The notes: generated by a model not told the origin, from the sequence alone. Shown: positions 1-8,269, numbered from the stretch's first letter. The stretch: 62,922 bases of DNA from Alphaproteobacteria bacterium (GCA_028284045.1 JANQSN010000015.1:1-62922), one strand, 5' to 3'. Translations and numbers: made by a program.

Positions 1-534
1 ATGGTGTACGCCAAGAAAACCCGAAGCCCGAGCGAGCGGCTGATGGGCATGAGCGACCGGGCCTGGCGGCGCCACGCCAACCCGTGGAGCGGGCTGACCC
101 GGATCGCCATCGCCCCCTTGCTGACGCTGGCGATCTGGTCGCGGGCGTGGATCGGGTGGTGGGCGCTGGTCCCGATCGCGCTGGTGCTGGCGTGGATCTG
201 GGCGAACCCGCGCGCCTTTCCCGAGCCCGCACGCTGGGACCACTGGATGACCCGGGCGGTGTTGGGGGAACGGATCTGGCTGGCCCGCGCCGACCGCCCG
301 ATCCCCCGCCACCACGCCGTGGCCGCCCGCGTGTTGACGCTGCTGTCCGGCCTCGGCGCCGGGCTGTGGGTCTACGGCCTGGCGGTGTTCCACCCTTGGG
401 CGACGATCGGCGGGCTTGTCGCGGCCGTCGGCTTCAAGCTGTGGTTCCTCGACCGCATGGTCTGGCTGCACGACGACACCGCGCGGGCGTCATCCGATGT
501 GCCGCCGGGCGAGCGGACAGATCAGTATCTATAG
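1..534 (+). CDS. DUF6653-like small membrane protein (5' end uncertain)
   Basis: The 177-residue frame begins at the first base of the window, so the true start could lie upstream or at the internal ATG at 43, which gives [17 protein letters not shown]. That N-terminal motif, with a conserved HANPWSG, followed by two hydrophobic stretches (about residues 34-67 and 105-150) and the tail [11 protein letters not shown], matches what I know of the uncharacterised DUF6653 family of short integral membrane proteins. No catalytic motif is visible and no function is assigned. Its last 13 bases overlap the 3' end of the convergent ahcY gene. Confidence 0.7.
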   Translation: MVYAKKTRSPSERLMGMSDRAWRRHANPWSGLTRIAIAPLLTLAIWSRAWIGWWALVPIALVLAWIWANPRAFPEPARWDHWMTRAVLGERIWLARADRPIPRHHAVAARVLTLLSGLGAGLWVYGLAVFHPWATIGGLVAAVGFKLWFLDRMVWLHDDTARASSDVPPGERTDQYL

Positions 535-1814
535 TAATCTGGCTTGTACGGGCCGGCTTGGGGCACGCCGATATAGTCGGCCTGCTTGTCGCTCAGCGTC
601 GTCAGCTTGACGCCCAGCTTCTCCAGGTGCAGGGCGGCCACCCGCTCGTCGAGATGCTTGGGCAGCACATAGACCTTGCGCTCGTAGCTGGCGGCGTTGC
701 GCCACAGCTCGATCTGCGCCAGCACCTGGTTGGTGAACGACGCGCTCATCACGAAGCTGGGATGGCCGGTGGCGCAGCCGAGATTGACCAGCCGGCCCTT
801 GGCCAGGACGATCAGGCGCTTGCCGTCGGGGAACACCACCTCGTCGACCTGCGGCTTGACCTCTTCCCATTTGTAGTTCTGCAGGCCGGCGATCTGAATC
901 TCGCTGTCGAAATGGCCGATATTGCAGACGATGGCGCGGTCCTTCATCGCCCGCATATGGTCCAGCGTGATCACGTCGACATTGCCGGTAGCGGTGACGA
1001 AGATGTCGCCGACGGCGGCGGCGTCGTCCATGGTGACGACCTGGTAGCCCTCCATCGCCGCCTGCAGCGCGCAGATCGGGTCGATCTCGGTGACCATGAC
1101 GCGGGCACCCTGGCTGCGCAGGCTGTCGGCGGAGCCCTTGCCGACATCGCCATAGCCGCACACCACCGCGACCTTGCCGGCCATCATCACGTCGGTCGCC
1201 CGCTTGATGCCGTCCACCAGGCTCTCGCGGCAGCCGTACAGGTTGTCGAATTTCGACTTGGTGACGCTGTCGTTGACGTTGATCGCCGGGGTCAGCAGGC
1301 GGCCGTCGCGCTCCATCTCATAGAGGCGGTGGACGCCGGTGGTCGTTTCCTCCGACAGCCCGCGCACTTCCGCCGACAGGTAGTCGGCGTGTTTGGCGTG
1401 CATCACCTGGGTGAGGTCGCCGCCGTCGTCCAGCAGCATGTTCGGCCGCCAGCCGTCCGGCCCCTCGATGGTCCGGTCGATCGCCCACCAGAATTCGTCC
1501 TCGTCCATGCCCTTCCAGGCGAAGACCGGCACGCCCGTCGCGGCGATGGCGGCGGCGGCCTGGTCCTGGGTGGAGAAGATGTTGCAGGACGACCAGCGCA
1601 CTTCCGCGCCCAGCGCGGTCAGCGTCTCGATCAGCACAGCGGTCTGGATGGTCATGTGCAGGCAGCCGGCGATGCGCGCGCCGGCCAAGGGCTTCTCCTG
1701 GCCATGCACCTCGCGCAGCGCCATCAGGCCGGGCATCTCGGTCTCGGCGATGGCGATCTCGCGCCGGCCCCAATCGGCCAAGCCGATATCGGCGACCTTG
1801 AAGTCTTCAGTCAT
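522..1814 (-). CDS. ahcY: Adenosylhomocysteinase (S-adenosylhomocysteine hydrolase)
   Basis: Cytosolic NAD-dependent enzyme that cleaves S-adenosylhomocysteine to homocysteine and adenosine, removing the product inhibitor of SAM-dependent methyltransferases. The 430 residues are normal for the family. Visible signatures: [16 protein letters not shown] near residues 76-91, the substrate-binding [13 protein letters not shown] near 179-191, the NAD-binding [10 protein letters not shown] near 220-229, and the conserved C-terminal KPDYYRY. Transcription comes from the right; the gene lies 132 bp downstream of a MarR gene on the same strand, and a palindrome in that gap (1892-1907) probably controls it. 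The 3' end overlaps the convergent DUF6653 gene by 13 bp. Confidence 0.98.
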   Translation of the reverse strand: MTEDFKVADIGLADWGRREIAIAETEMPGLMALREVHGQEKPLAGARIAGCLHMTIQTAVLIETLTALGAEVRWSSCNIFSTQDQAAAAIAATGVPVFAWKGMDEDEFWWAIDRTIEGPDGWRPNMLLDDGGDLTQVMHAKHADYLSAEVRGLSEETTTGVHRLYEMERDGRLLTPAINVNDSVTKSKFDNLYGCRESLVDGIKRATDVMMAGKVAVVCGYGDVGKGSADSLRSQGARVMVTEIDPICALQAAMEGYQVVTMDDAAAVGDIFVTATGNVDVITLDHMRAMKDRAIVCNIGHFDSEIQIAGLQNYKWEEVKPQVDEVVFPDGKRLIVLAKGRLVNLGCATGHPSFVMSASFTNQVLAQIELWRNAASYERKVYVLPKHLDERVAALHLEKLGVKLTTLSDKQADYIGVPQAGPYKPDYYRY

Positions 1815-1891
1815 CTAATGGGTTCCGATCGAATAGAGAAAGGGGGGAAGGCGGTCGGCGCCGCCGCGGCCCGACAGTCTGCGACGAGAAT

Positions 1892-1907
1892 ATAAAGATA
1901 TCGTTAT
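1892..1907. promoter_or_regulatory. Palindrome upstream of ahcY, candidate SAM/SAH-responsive operator
   Basis: The sequence ATAAAGATATCGTTAT is palindromic except for one mismatched pair and sits about 78 bp upstream of the ahcY start in an AT-rich island within otherwise GC-rich DNA. It resembles the AAAGATATCTTT-type motifs described for ArsR-family regulators of methionine-cycle genes (SahR/SamR). The match to a particular regulator is inference. Confidence 0.5.
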
Positions 1908-1946
1908 GCGATTGCCAGAGCCGGATCGCCCGCGGCGCCGGGCCGA

Positions 1947-2387
1947 TCACCCGGCGCGGCCGTGCCGCAGGCCGGCGATGGTCCGCCGCATGAGATCGAG
2001 GAAGGTTGCGCGGTCCGCTGCGCTCAAGCCGTCCAGCGCCGCCGCGTTCACCGCATCCGCCGCGGCCGTCGCCGGCCCCTCCAGCGCCTTGGCCCGCGGC
2101 GTCATCCAGGTCTGACGCGCCCGGGCATCGTCGGGATGGGGCGTGCGGCGGATCAAGCCGTCCCGCTCCATCCGGGCCAGCGTGTTGGCCATGGTCGCCT
2201 GCTCGACGTCCAGCCGGGCGACCAGGTCGGACTGGGTCAGCCCATCTTCCTGCCACAGCTCCAGCAGCGTCATGAACTGCGCGGGCGCCAGACCGAGGGG
2301 GCGGATACGCGCGTGCAGGGCCTGCGCGAACAGCCGCGCCATGTGGTTGGTCAGGTAGCCGGCGGACTGGTCTTTCCGGAAGGTCAT
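1947..2387 (-). CDS. MarR-family transcriptional regulator
   Basis: A 146-residue winged-helix regulator. The start chosen is the ATG at 2387 (MTFRKDQSAGYL), because the longer open frame upstream runs through the divergent promoter region. The MarR core is clear: dimerisation helices, the recognition helix region LTQSDLVARLDVEQATMAN and the wing with RTPHPDDARARQTW around residues 80-95. It faces a small lipoprotein gene across a 97-bp gap holding an exact 12-bp palindrome (2436-2447) and a second partial copy, so autoregulation and control of the divergent gene are likely. The ligand is unknown. The ahcY gene follows in the same direction but appears to have its own regulatory site. Confidence 0.9.
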   Translation of the reverse strand: MTFRKDQSAGYLTNHMARLFAQALHARIRPLGLAPAQFMTLLELWQEDGLTQSDLVARLDVEQATMANTLARMERDGLIRRTPHPDDARARQTWMTPRAKALEGPATAAADAVNAAALDGLSAADRATFLDLMRRTIAGLRHGRAG

Positions 2388-2410
2388 GGGGGCTTTGCGT
2401 ACCCTCTTGC

Positions 2411-2447
2411 ATAGCACGCTGTCTATCGCTATTATATAGCATGCTAT
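2411..2447. promoter_or_regulatory. Divergent MarR operator region
   Basis: ATAGCATGCTAT at 2436-2447 is a perfect 12-bp palindrome. ATAGCACGCTGTCTAT at 2411-2426 repeats its left half and ends in the matching CTAT. The two lie 24 bp upstream of the MarR gene and 37 bp upstream of the lipoprotein gene, the layout expected of an operator bound by the MarR protein itself. Confidence 0.55.
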
Positions 2448-2484
2448 GTTAATGCGATCGCAGCGATGAGGAAGGATCGCCCCC

Positions 2485-2889
2485 ATGCTGAAGAGGGTCC
2501 GTCCGGCCGGGGTTGCCGCCCTGTGCGTGCCGGTGCTCGTGCTCATGGCCTGCGGCGCCCCGCATCGCCACACGGTGGAGACGGCGACATCGGCGCTGAC
2601 CGGCCGCGACGCCGCCGTGCTGACCGCCTGCATCGGCGCGCCGCTCAGCGTCGCATCCGACGCGGGCGTTGAGGTCTGGACCTATTCGTCGGCGCAGGCC
2701 GAGGGTGCGGACGGCCGCCGCCTGGCCGAACCCGATGCGGGCGACGACGCCCATGACGACGCCTGCGTCTACGACATCACGGTCGTCGATGGCCGGATCG
2801 CCGCCGTCGACAGCGACAACCGCGCGGGCTGGGGGTTCGCCAGCATCGCGGACTGCTCGGCCCTGGTTGAGCCCTGCATCGACCGTTGA
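2485..2889 (+). CDS. Small putative lipoprotein
   Basis: A 134-residue exported protein with a lipoprotein signal peptide: basic MLKRVR, hydrophobic stretch and lipobox LMAC with the acceptor Cys near residue 23. The mature part has a short GAPLSV...VEVWTYSS segment and three further cysteines (near ACVYD, ADCS and PCID). The pattern of a Gly-x-Pro turn followed by a Trp-x-Tyr strand recalls SmpA/BamE-like small lipoproteins and the other lipoprotein in this window at 25258, but the similarity is weak and no function is assigned. It is divergent from the MarR gene and may be its target. The next gene starts about 12 bp after the stop. Confidence 0.7.
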   Translation: MLKRVRPAGVAALCVPVLVLMACGAPHRHTVETATSALTGRDAAVLTACIGAPLSVASDAGVEVWTYSSAQAEGADGRRLAEPDAGDDAHDDACVYDITVVDGRIAAVDSDNRAGWGFASIADCSALVEPCIDR

Positions 2890-2900
2890 AGGCACCCGCC

Positions 2901-3350
2901 ATGCCCAGACCCATCCATGCTGCGGCCGGCGTCGCCGGCTTCGTCCTCATCCTGGTCTTCTGGTCGGCCACCGCACTCTCCGCGCTGTTCGGCGCCGCCG
3001 ACACTGTCGCGACGGTGAAGACCGCCATCGCCTGGGGCCTGCTGGCGCTGATCCCGGCGCTGGCGATCGCCGGCGCATCAGGCATGGCGATGGGCCGGTA
3101 CCGGGCAGATCCGCCGGCGATGGCCAAGCGGCGGCGCATGCCGGTGATCGCGCTGAACGGGCTGTTGGTGCTGGTGCCGTCGGCGCTGTTCCTGGCCGAC
3201 CGGGCGACGGCCGGCCTGTTCGATGCCTGGTATTACGGCGTGCAGGCGGTCGAGCTGACCGCCGGAGCGGTCAACATGCTTCTGATCGGTCTGAACATTC
3301 GCGACGGTCTGACGATGTCGGGCCGCCTCGGCGGCCGGGTCGCCGCCTGA
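2901..3350 (+). CDS. Small integral membrane protein, unknown function
   Basis: About 149 residues from the ATG at 2901 (MPRPIHAAAG); a TTG at 2886 would extend it into the preceding gene and is less likely. Four hydrophobic segments can be seen, around residues 7-27, 40-62, 82-103 and 112-130, with positive loops (MAKRRRM). No motif that I recognise. It follows the lipoprotein gene closely and probably shares its transcript, so the two may act together in the envelope. Confidence 0.65.
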   Translation: MPRPIHAAAGVAGFVLILVFWSATALSALFGAADTVATVKTAIAWGLLALIPALAIAGASGMAMGRYRADPPAMAKRRRMPVIALNGLLVLVPSALFLADRATAGLFDAWYYGVQAVELTAGAVNMLLIGLNIRDGLTMSGRLGGRVAA

Positions 3351-3362
3351 CGCGAAGGGTGC

Positions 3363-4202
3363 TCAGCCTGCGCGGTAGCGGGCCAGCGCCGCCGGCATCA
3401 GGCCTTCAAGCTGGGCCAGGCGGTTGCCGGCGGCGGGATGCGTGCTGGCGAATTCCGGCACCGCCGGGCCGTCGGCCGCCTGCATGCGCCGCCAGAAGGC
3501 CAGGCTCTCGCGCGGATCGTAGCCGCCGTCGGCCATGATGGTCAGGCCCAGCCGGTCGGCCTCCAGCTCCTGGTTGCGCGAATAGGGCAGGAAGACGCCG
3601 AACTGCGCGCCCATGCCCAAGGCACCATAGACCATCTGGCGCGTCGCCGGATCGCGCCCGCCGAGCGCAGAACCGGTGAGGTCGATGGCCAGCCCGGCGA
3701 GCTGCTGGGTCGCCACCCGCTCCGCGGCATGGTTCTCCAGATTGTGGCCGATCTCGTGGCCCATCACCGTGGCGACCTGGGCGTCGTTGGCGGTGACGTC
3801 CAGCATGCCGTCATAGAAGCCGATATAGCCGCCCGGCAGGGCGAAGGCGTTGGCCTCGCGGCCCTGGAAGACCCGGACGTCCCAGGCCGCGGGGTTCTGG
3901 CCGATGGTTCTGAGCAGCCGGTCGGCGACGGTGCGGACCCGCCGGGTCTTCGCGCCGTCGCGGCTGGCCGGCGTGCGCGCCACCAGATCGGCCCAGGCCT
4001 GCCGCCCGAGATCGTTGGCCATCGCCGGCGGCACCAGAACCGGGGCCGCCGCCTCGCCGATATCCACGCCGCCGCCGCCGGCAGCGCCGATGCAGCCGGC
4101 CAGGAGGCCGGATCCGGCGAGACCGGCCAGGCCGCCGATCACCCGACGCCGGGCGAGCGGGGTCGGCGATCCGGGCGCCCTATGGGCAGGATGCTGGCAC
4201 AT
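3363..4202 (-). CDS. M48-family metalloprotease, exported
   Basis: A 279-residue zinc peptidase of the HtpX/Oma1/LoiP superfamily. The zinc site HEIGH (in MGHEIGHNLENHA) and the downstream glutamate ligand (RNQELEADRLGL) are both intact. The N-terminus RRRVIGGLAGLAGSGLLAGC combines a twin-arginine-like start with a lipobox, so the protein is probably an envelope lipoprotein acting in the periplasm, where relatives trim or degrade misfolded outer-membrane proteins. It ends 12 bp from the convergent membrane-protein gene at 3350. Confidence 0.9.
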   Translation of the reverse strand: MCQHPAHRAPGSPTPLARRRVIGGLAGLAGSGLLAGCIGAAGGGGVDIGEAAAPVLVPPAMANDLGRQAWADLVARTPASRDGAKTRRVRTVADRLLRTIGQNPAAWDVRVFQGREANAFALPGGYIGFYDGMLDVTANDAQVATVMGHEIGHNLENHAAERVATQQLAGLAIDLTGSALGGRDPATRQMVYGALGMGAQFGVFLPYSRNQELEADRLGLTIMADGGYDPRESLAFWRRMQAADGPAVPEFASTHPAAGNRLAQLEGLMPAALARYRAG

Positions 4203-4568
4203 CGTCCCTGAGCGTCACCGACCGTCGTGGCAGGAAAAGGGCACTCCAGGCTGAATCGACATTCAGGACTTCCCTCCCCCTCGATGGGGGAGGGTTAGGG
4301 TGGGGGTGATGTCGCCACACGCCGTCAGTGCCTGTGATGCGTCCCTCTCGCGCCGCAACCTCCGTGCCCATCGAATGGCACCGCCGAAAGGTGCTGCTTC
4401 ATCCGGCTTTCCCACCGACGAGCATCACCCCCACCCAACCCTCCCCCATCAAGGGGAGGGCTTCAACGGGCGGCGGCGGCGACTGTCGATTCAGCCCAGC
4501 ATGCCCTTTCATCTTGTTTCGACGCATTCGCCGCGTTGCCGGGTGCGGCCACCCGGCTCGAAAGTGCC
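4203..4568. other. Non-coding 366-bp region made of repeats
   Basis: No gene is seen between the M48 protease start and the GST stop. The stretch holds a composite palindromic repeat (4272-4460) and a degenerate copy of the GAGCG repeat family (about 4500-4570). The flanks CGACATTCAGGACTTCCC and GACTGTCGATTC recur around the single repeat at 25867, indicating that the repeat is larger than its hairpin core. A promoter for the protease should lie just right of 4202 but none stands out. Confidence 0.6.
4272..4460. repeat. Composite palindromic repeat: two G/C-rich hairpins in inverted arrangement
   Basis: Left unit 4272-4294 is a self-complementary CCCTCCCC...GGGGAGGG hairpin followed by GGGTGGGGGTGAT (4298-4310). 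The right unit has the mirror image: ATCACCCCCACCC (4424-4436), then the hairpin at 4439-4460. The same composite occurs at 46815-46939, and single hairpins are at 9062, 25867 and 35616. This is a dispersed REP/BIME-like element. Confidence 0.8.
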
Positions 4569-4570
4569 TT
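4500..4570. repeat. Degenerate copy of the GAGCG/CCGGGTG repeat
   Basis: CATCTTGTTTCGACGCATTC followed by the hairpin GCCGGGTG-cggc-CACCCGGC (4538-4557) and CTCGAAA matches, in the same order, the second half of the element at 46695-46797. The first hairpin is missing or eroded, so this is an old or partial copy. It lies immediately downstream of the GST stop codon. Confidence 0.65.
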
Positions 4571-5237
4571 AGGGCCAGGCTGCCGGCGGGCACGGATTGT
4601 CGATGACCCACGGCTCCGCCAGGGCCGCGCGGCGCCAGTCGCGCATCGCCGGCAGGCTTTCGATCGCCGTGCAGTAGGCCCTTGTGTCGTCGTCCAGCGC
4701 GACGCCGTAGGTGGCCAGCCGCGTCACCACCGGCGCGAACATGGCATCGACCGCGCCCGGCCCGCCGAACAGGAACGGGCCGTTGCCACCCCAGCGCGCG
4801 CGGCAGCGCCGCCACAGCCCCGCCAGATCGGCGATGTCGCCGAGCGCGCCCGGGGTATGGCCGCAGCCGGGGCGCGCCCGTTTCAGGTCCATCGGCATGT
4901 CCCGGCGCAGATCGGTGTAACCGGAATGCATCGCCGCGGCCAGCGCTCGCGCCTCCGCCCGGGCGCGCCAGTCCTCCGGCCAGAGCCCGGCGGCCGGGAA
5001 CCGATCGGCCAAGGTCTCCAGGATCGCCAGGCTGTCGAACACCACGGTGCCGTCGAGGTCGAGCACGGGGACATGGCGGGTCGGCGATTCACGGCCCAGC
5101 AAGGCGGGCGTCTCCGGCCGGTCGAGCGGGATCACCACCTCCTCGATCTCCAGGCCGACCAGCCGCACCCCCAACCAGGCGCGCAGCGACCAGGACGAAT
5201 AGGCCTTGTTGCCGATGATCAGACGGGCTTTGTTCAT
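4569..5237 (-). CDS. Glutathione S-transferase family protein
   Basis: A 222-residue GST-fold protein. The N-terminal thioredoxin-like domain starts LIIGNKAYSSWSLRAWL, with the cis-Pro segment TRHVPVLDLDG and the glutathione-binding VVFDSLAILETLAD near residues 64-78; the rest is the all-alpha C-terminal domain. The Ser-Ser pair in the first loop suits a serine-type GST active site. The substrate is unknown. It is divergent from the M17 aminopeptidase, with about 155 bp between the starts. Confidence 0.9.
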   Translation of the reverse strand: MNKARLIIGNKAYSSWSLRAWLGVRLVGLEIEEVVIPLDRPETPALLGRESPTRHVPVLDLDGTVVFDSLAILETLADRFPAAGLWPEDWRARAEARALAAAMHSGYTDLRRDMPMDLKRARPGCGHTPGALGDIADLAGLWRRCRARWGGNGPFLFGGPGAVDAMFAPVVTRLATYGVALDDDTRAYCTAIESLPAMRDWRRAALAEPWVIDNPCPPAAWP

Positions 5238-5391
5238 GCGAGGTGACCGGCTACGGCGTCGGGATCGTCCGGGCCGGGCCGCGACGCATCCGCTGAAGAC
5301 GCTTCCTCATCGTTATCCGCCCCCCCGATACGCTCTGGCAAGGGGCGGCCACACCAATTCCCCTACTTGTCCACACGAGACAGTCCCGCCC

Positions 5392-6804
5392 ATGGACGAC
5401 ATAAATCTTCCCCTGCTCGACGCGGCGGCCGACGCCGTCGATCTGGTGGTCCTGACGCCCGACGGCGTGCCGGTCTGGCGCGCGGCGGCCGGTCCGGCGG
5501 TCGAGGAATGGCTGGACTTCGCCGGCTTCAAGGCGGAGGCGGGCCAGCACCTGCCGGTGCCGTCGGCGGTTGCCGGGCGGGACCTGGTGGTCGCGGTCGC
5601 CGCACCGGAGACCCCGGGGGCGGAGGGCGATCCCTGGGACTTCGCATTCCTGCCCTTCGCGCTGCCGCCGCGCCCCTATCGGCTGGCGGCGGACCCGGTC
5701 TTGCCGGCGTCGATGGCGGCGCGCCTGGCGCTGGGCTGGGCGATCGGCGGCTATCGCTTCCGCCGCTACAAGAGCGGATCGGACCGCGAGGCGGCGCGGC
5801 TGGTCTGGCCGGACGGCGTCGACCGCGCGCAGGTTGAGCGGACCGCGCGGGCCGTCTGGTGGGGCCGCGATCTGATCAACACGCCGGCGGAGGATCTCGG
5901 GCCCACGGCCCTGGAGGCGGCGGCCCTGGCGCTCGCCGCGCGCTACGGCGCGACGGCGGAGGTGACCCGCGGCGACGACCTGCTGTCGGCCAACTATCCG
6001 CTGATCCACGCCGTCGGCCGGGCGAGCGACGAGGCGCCGCGCCTGGTCGACATCCGCTGGGGGCCGGCGGAGGCGCCGCCGGTCGCCATCCTCGGCAAGG
6101 GGGTGTGCTTCGATACCGGCGGGCTCGACCTGAAGCCGGCCGGCGGCATGCTGACCATGAAGAAGGATATGGGCGGCGCGGCCGCCGCGCTTGCCTTGGC
6201 GGCCATGGTGATGGATGCCGGCCTCCAGGTGCGCCTGCGCGTGCTGGTGCCGATGGTGGAGAACGCGGTGGCCGGCAACGCGATGCGGCCGCTGGACGTG
6301 ATCCGCAGCCGGCGCGGCCTGACGGTGGAGATCGGCAATACCGATGCCGAAGGCCGGCTGATCCTCGCCGATGCGCTGACCGCCGCGTCGGAGGATCGGC
6401 CGCGGCTGGTCGTCGACTTCGCCACGCTGACCGGCGCGCAGCGCGTGGCGCTCGGCTTCGAACTGCCGGGGCTGTTCGCCAATGACGACCGGCTGGCGGA
6501 GCGGCTGGTGGCGGCCGGCCGGCGCACCGGCGATCCGCTGTGGCGGCTGCCGCTGTGGCAGCCCTACCGCCGCATGCTGCAGAGCACGGTGGCCGACATC
6601 GCCAATGTGTCGGAGAGCGCCTATGCCGGCGCGATCACCGCGGCCCTGTTCATGGAGCGCTTCGTCGGCGACGGCATCGCCTGGGCGCATATCGATCATG
6701 CCGGCTGGACGCTGGCCGACCGCCCCGGCCGGCCGAAAGGCGGCGAGGCGCAGGGGTTGCGCGCCGTCTTCGAGGTGCTGGCGCAGGACTACCCGGCCGC
6801 CTGA
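5392..6804 (+). CDS. Leucyl aminopeptidase family protein (peptidase M17)
   Basis: A cytosolic dinuclear-metal aminopeptidase that releases N-terminal residues from peptides. From the ATG at 5392 it has 470 residues. The C-terminal catalytic domain carries GKGVCFDTGG near 234-243, the metal-binding MKKDMGG, and the family signature NTDAEGRL near 316-323, followed by DFATLTGA. The N-terminal domain is shorter than in PepA, which fits the PepB-like or generic family branch. The longer frame from 5206 overlaps the GST promoter and was not used. Whether it forms the usual hexamer cannot be judged here. Confidence 0.93.
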   Translation: MDDINLPLLDAAADAVDLVVLTPDGVPVWRAAAGPAVEEWLDFAGFKAEAGQHLPVPSAVAGRDLVVAVAAPETPGAEGDPWDFAFLPFALPPRPYRLAADPVLPASMAARLALGWAIGGYRFRRYKSGSDREAARLVWPDGVDRAQVERTARAVWWGRDLINTPAEDLGPTALEAAALALAARYGATAEVTRGDDLLSANYPLIHAVGRASDEAPRLVDIRWGPAEAPPVAILGKGVCFDTGGLDLKPAGGMLTMKKDMGGAAAALALAAMVMDAGLQVRLRVLVPMVENAVAGNAMRPLDVIRSRRGLTVEIGNTDAEGRLILADALTAASEDRPRLVVDFATLTGAQRVALGFELPGLFANDDRLAERLVAAGRRTGDPLWRLPLWQPYRRMLQSTVADIANVSESAYAGAITAALFMERFVGDGIAWAHIDHAGWTLADRPGRPKGGEAQGLRAVFEVLAQDYPAA

Positions 6805-6860
6805 CCCTCCGCAAACCTTCTCCGGCGATGGGTTTGCAGGATGTCGGCCGGCCGGCGAGA

Positions 6861-6874
6861 CTGTACTGTACAGT
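6861..6874. promoter_or_regulatory. ACTGTACAGT palindrome upstream of a MarR gene
   Basis: CTGTACTGTACAGT contains a perfect 10-bp palindrome (6865-6874) with a further CTGTA half-site immediately to its left. It lies about 48 bp upstream of the second MarR gene and is a candidate autoregulatory operator or part of the promoter. Confidence 0.4.
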
Positions 6875-6921
6875 GTGCGCCCCGGCACCCCGCCGGACGG
6901 CGGACGGGGTTTGAGACGCCG

Positions 6922-7314
6922 ATGGACCGAAGACAGGATCGGGAGCCGACCGGCACCATGGACAGTCGCGAGGCGCTGGACCTGTGGCGGCGGGCGTTGA
7001 CCGACGCGGTCCGCCAGGAAGGCCCGGATCTGTCGGCGCGGCAGATGGCGATCTTGCTGACCGTCTATCTGTCCGATCCGCCGCACACGGTCCGCGGCCT
7101 GGCGGCGCATCTGAACATCTCCAAGCCGGCGGTGACGCGGGCCCTGGACCGGCTGGGTCGGCTGGGCCTGGCGCGCCGGAAGATCGACCAGACCGACCGG
7201 CGCAACGTCCTGGTGCAACGCACCGTCAAAGGATCGGTGTTCTTGAGCGAGTTCGCCGATCTGGTGTGCGGGGCGGAGCAGGCATTGGCCACCCTGTCGG
7301 AAACCGCCGGGTGA
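6922..7314 (+). CDS. MarR-family transcriptional regulator
   Basis: A winged-helix protein of 130 residues from the ATG at 6922 (MDRRQDREPTG); an ATG at 6958 (MDSREALD) is also possible. The helix-turn-helix is plain in TVRGLAAHLNISKPAVTRAL, with the wing RRKIDQTDRRNVLVQRT. The stop codon overlaps the GTG start of the NlpC/P60 hydrolase gene (GTGA at 7311-7314), so the two are translationally coupled. A regulator fused in transcript to a cell-wall hydrolase suggests control of peptidoglycan remodelling, which is inference. Confidence 0.88.
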   Translation: MDRRQDREPTGTMDSREALDLWRRALTDAVRQEGPDLSARQMAILLTVYLSDPPHTVRGLAAHLNISKPAVTRALDRLGRLGLARRKIDQTDRRNVLVQRTVKGSVFLSEFADLVCGAEQALATLSETAG

Positions 7315-8207
7315 CGGCGGTTGCGGACACGGTTCGCGCGGCCGGCCTCGATCCCAAGGCGACGGCGTGGCGTCCCGATCTGGCGGCGGCCGATCTGGAA
7401 GGCCGGCTGAGCGCGGCGCGCTACGCGTCCGGCGCAGCCCATGAGGTGACGGCCCTGGCCGCGCCGGTCAGTGCCGAGCCCGACCCGGCGGCGCCGATGA
7501 CCAGCCAGCTTCTGCTGGGCGAGCCGTTCACCGCCTATGAGATCGCCGGCGGCTGGGCCTGGGGGCAATGCGGTCTCGACGACTATGTCGGCTATGTGCC
7601 GGCCGCGGCCTTGGCGCCGGCGGGGCCGCCGGCCGATCACCGGGTCGGCGTGCCGGCCGCCCTGGTCTTTCCCGCGCCCGAACTGAAGCGCCGGCCGTCC
7701 GGCCGGGTCGGTCTCGGCGCCCGGGTGACCGTTCAGGAGACCGCCGGGCGCTTCGCCCGGATCGGGCCGGACCGCTGGGTCGCCCGGGTCGCGCTGGCAC
7801 CGCTCGATGGGGTGGTGGTTGACTGGGCGGCAACGGCGGAACGCTTCCTCGGCGTACCCTATCTTTGGGGTGGGCGCAGCGCAGACGGGCTGGACTGTTC
7901 CGGCCTGGTGCAGGTGGCGCTGCAGGCCGCCGGGTTTCGCGTGCCGCGCGACAGCGACCAGCAGGCGGCGGCCGGTCCCGGCACTCCGGTCGACCCGTCG
8001 GCGGGGCTGCGGCGCGGCGATGTCGTCTTCTTCCCCGACCATATCGCCATCATGGTCGACGACGCGCGGGTGGTGCATGCCAACGCGGCGGCCATGGCGG
8101 TCACAATCGATCCGCTGACGTCGGTCGCCGAGCGGGTCGCCGCCGACGATCCCCAGCGCCGCGGCATCACATTTGTGCGCCGGCCGACCCTTGTATCGGG
8201 CGCGTGA
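7311..8207 (+). CDS. NlpC/P60 (C40) cysteine peptidase with SH3-type domains
   Basis: A 298-residue peptidoglycan endopeptidase-like protein. It starts at a GTG that overlaps the MarR stop; no signal peptide is apparent. Residues about 30-165 form one or two bacterial SH3-like domains (LLGEPFTAYEIAGGWAW, GARVTVQETAGRFARI). The C-terminal catalytic domain starts at FLGVPYLWGGRSADGLDCSG with the nucleophile Cys near residue 196; the catalytic His is in PDHIAIMVDD near 244, and a third polar residue follows in VVHAN. Relatives hydrolyse gamma-D-Glu-diamino acid bonds in murein stem peptides. The lack of an export signal suggests muropeptide recycling or an unconventional route out. Confidence 0.92.
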   Translation: MTAVADTVRAAGLDPKATAWRPDLAAADLEGRLSAARYASGAAHEVTALAAPVSAEPDPAAPMTSQLLLGEPFTAYEIAGGWAWGQCGLDDYVGYVPAAALAPAGPPADHRVGVPAALVFPAPELKRRPSGRVGLGARVTVQETAGRFARIGPDRWVARVALAPLDGVVVDWAATAERFLGVPYLWGGRSADGLDCSGLVQVALQAAGFRVPRDSDQQAAAGPGTPVDPSAGLRRGDVVFFPDHIAIMVDDARVVHANAAAMAVTIDPLTSVAERVAADDPQRRGITFVRRPTLVSGA

Positions 8208-8269
8208 TCGCGGCCACACTCCGCCCCCCGTTTCGGGGGATCCCCCCAAAGACAAGAAAGAGGTGAAGG

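Noticed and set aside
84..1895. A 603-codon plus-strand frame
   Set aside because: It is the antisense shadow of ahcY, with no recognisable domains and biased Arg/Gly/His composition.
1815..1946. SAM or SAH riboswitch before ahcY
   Set aside because: I could not fold the leader into a known SAH or SAM aptamer; the only clear element is the DNA palindrome.
5251..7218. A 655-codon minus-strand frame
   Set aside because: It is the antisense shadow of the M17 aminopeptidase and of the following MarR gene.
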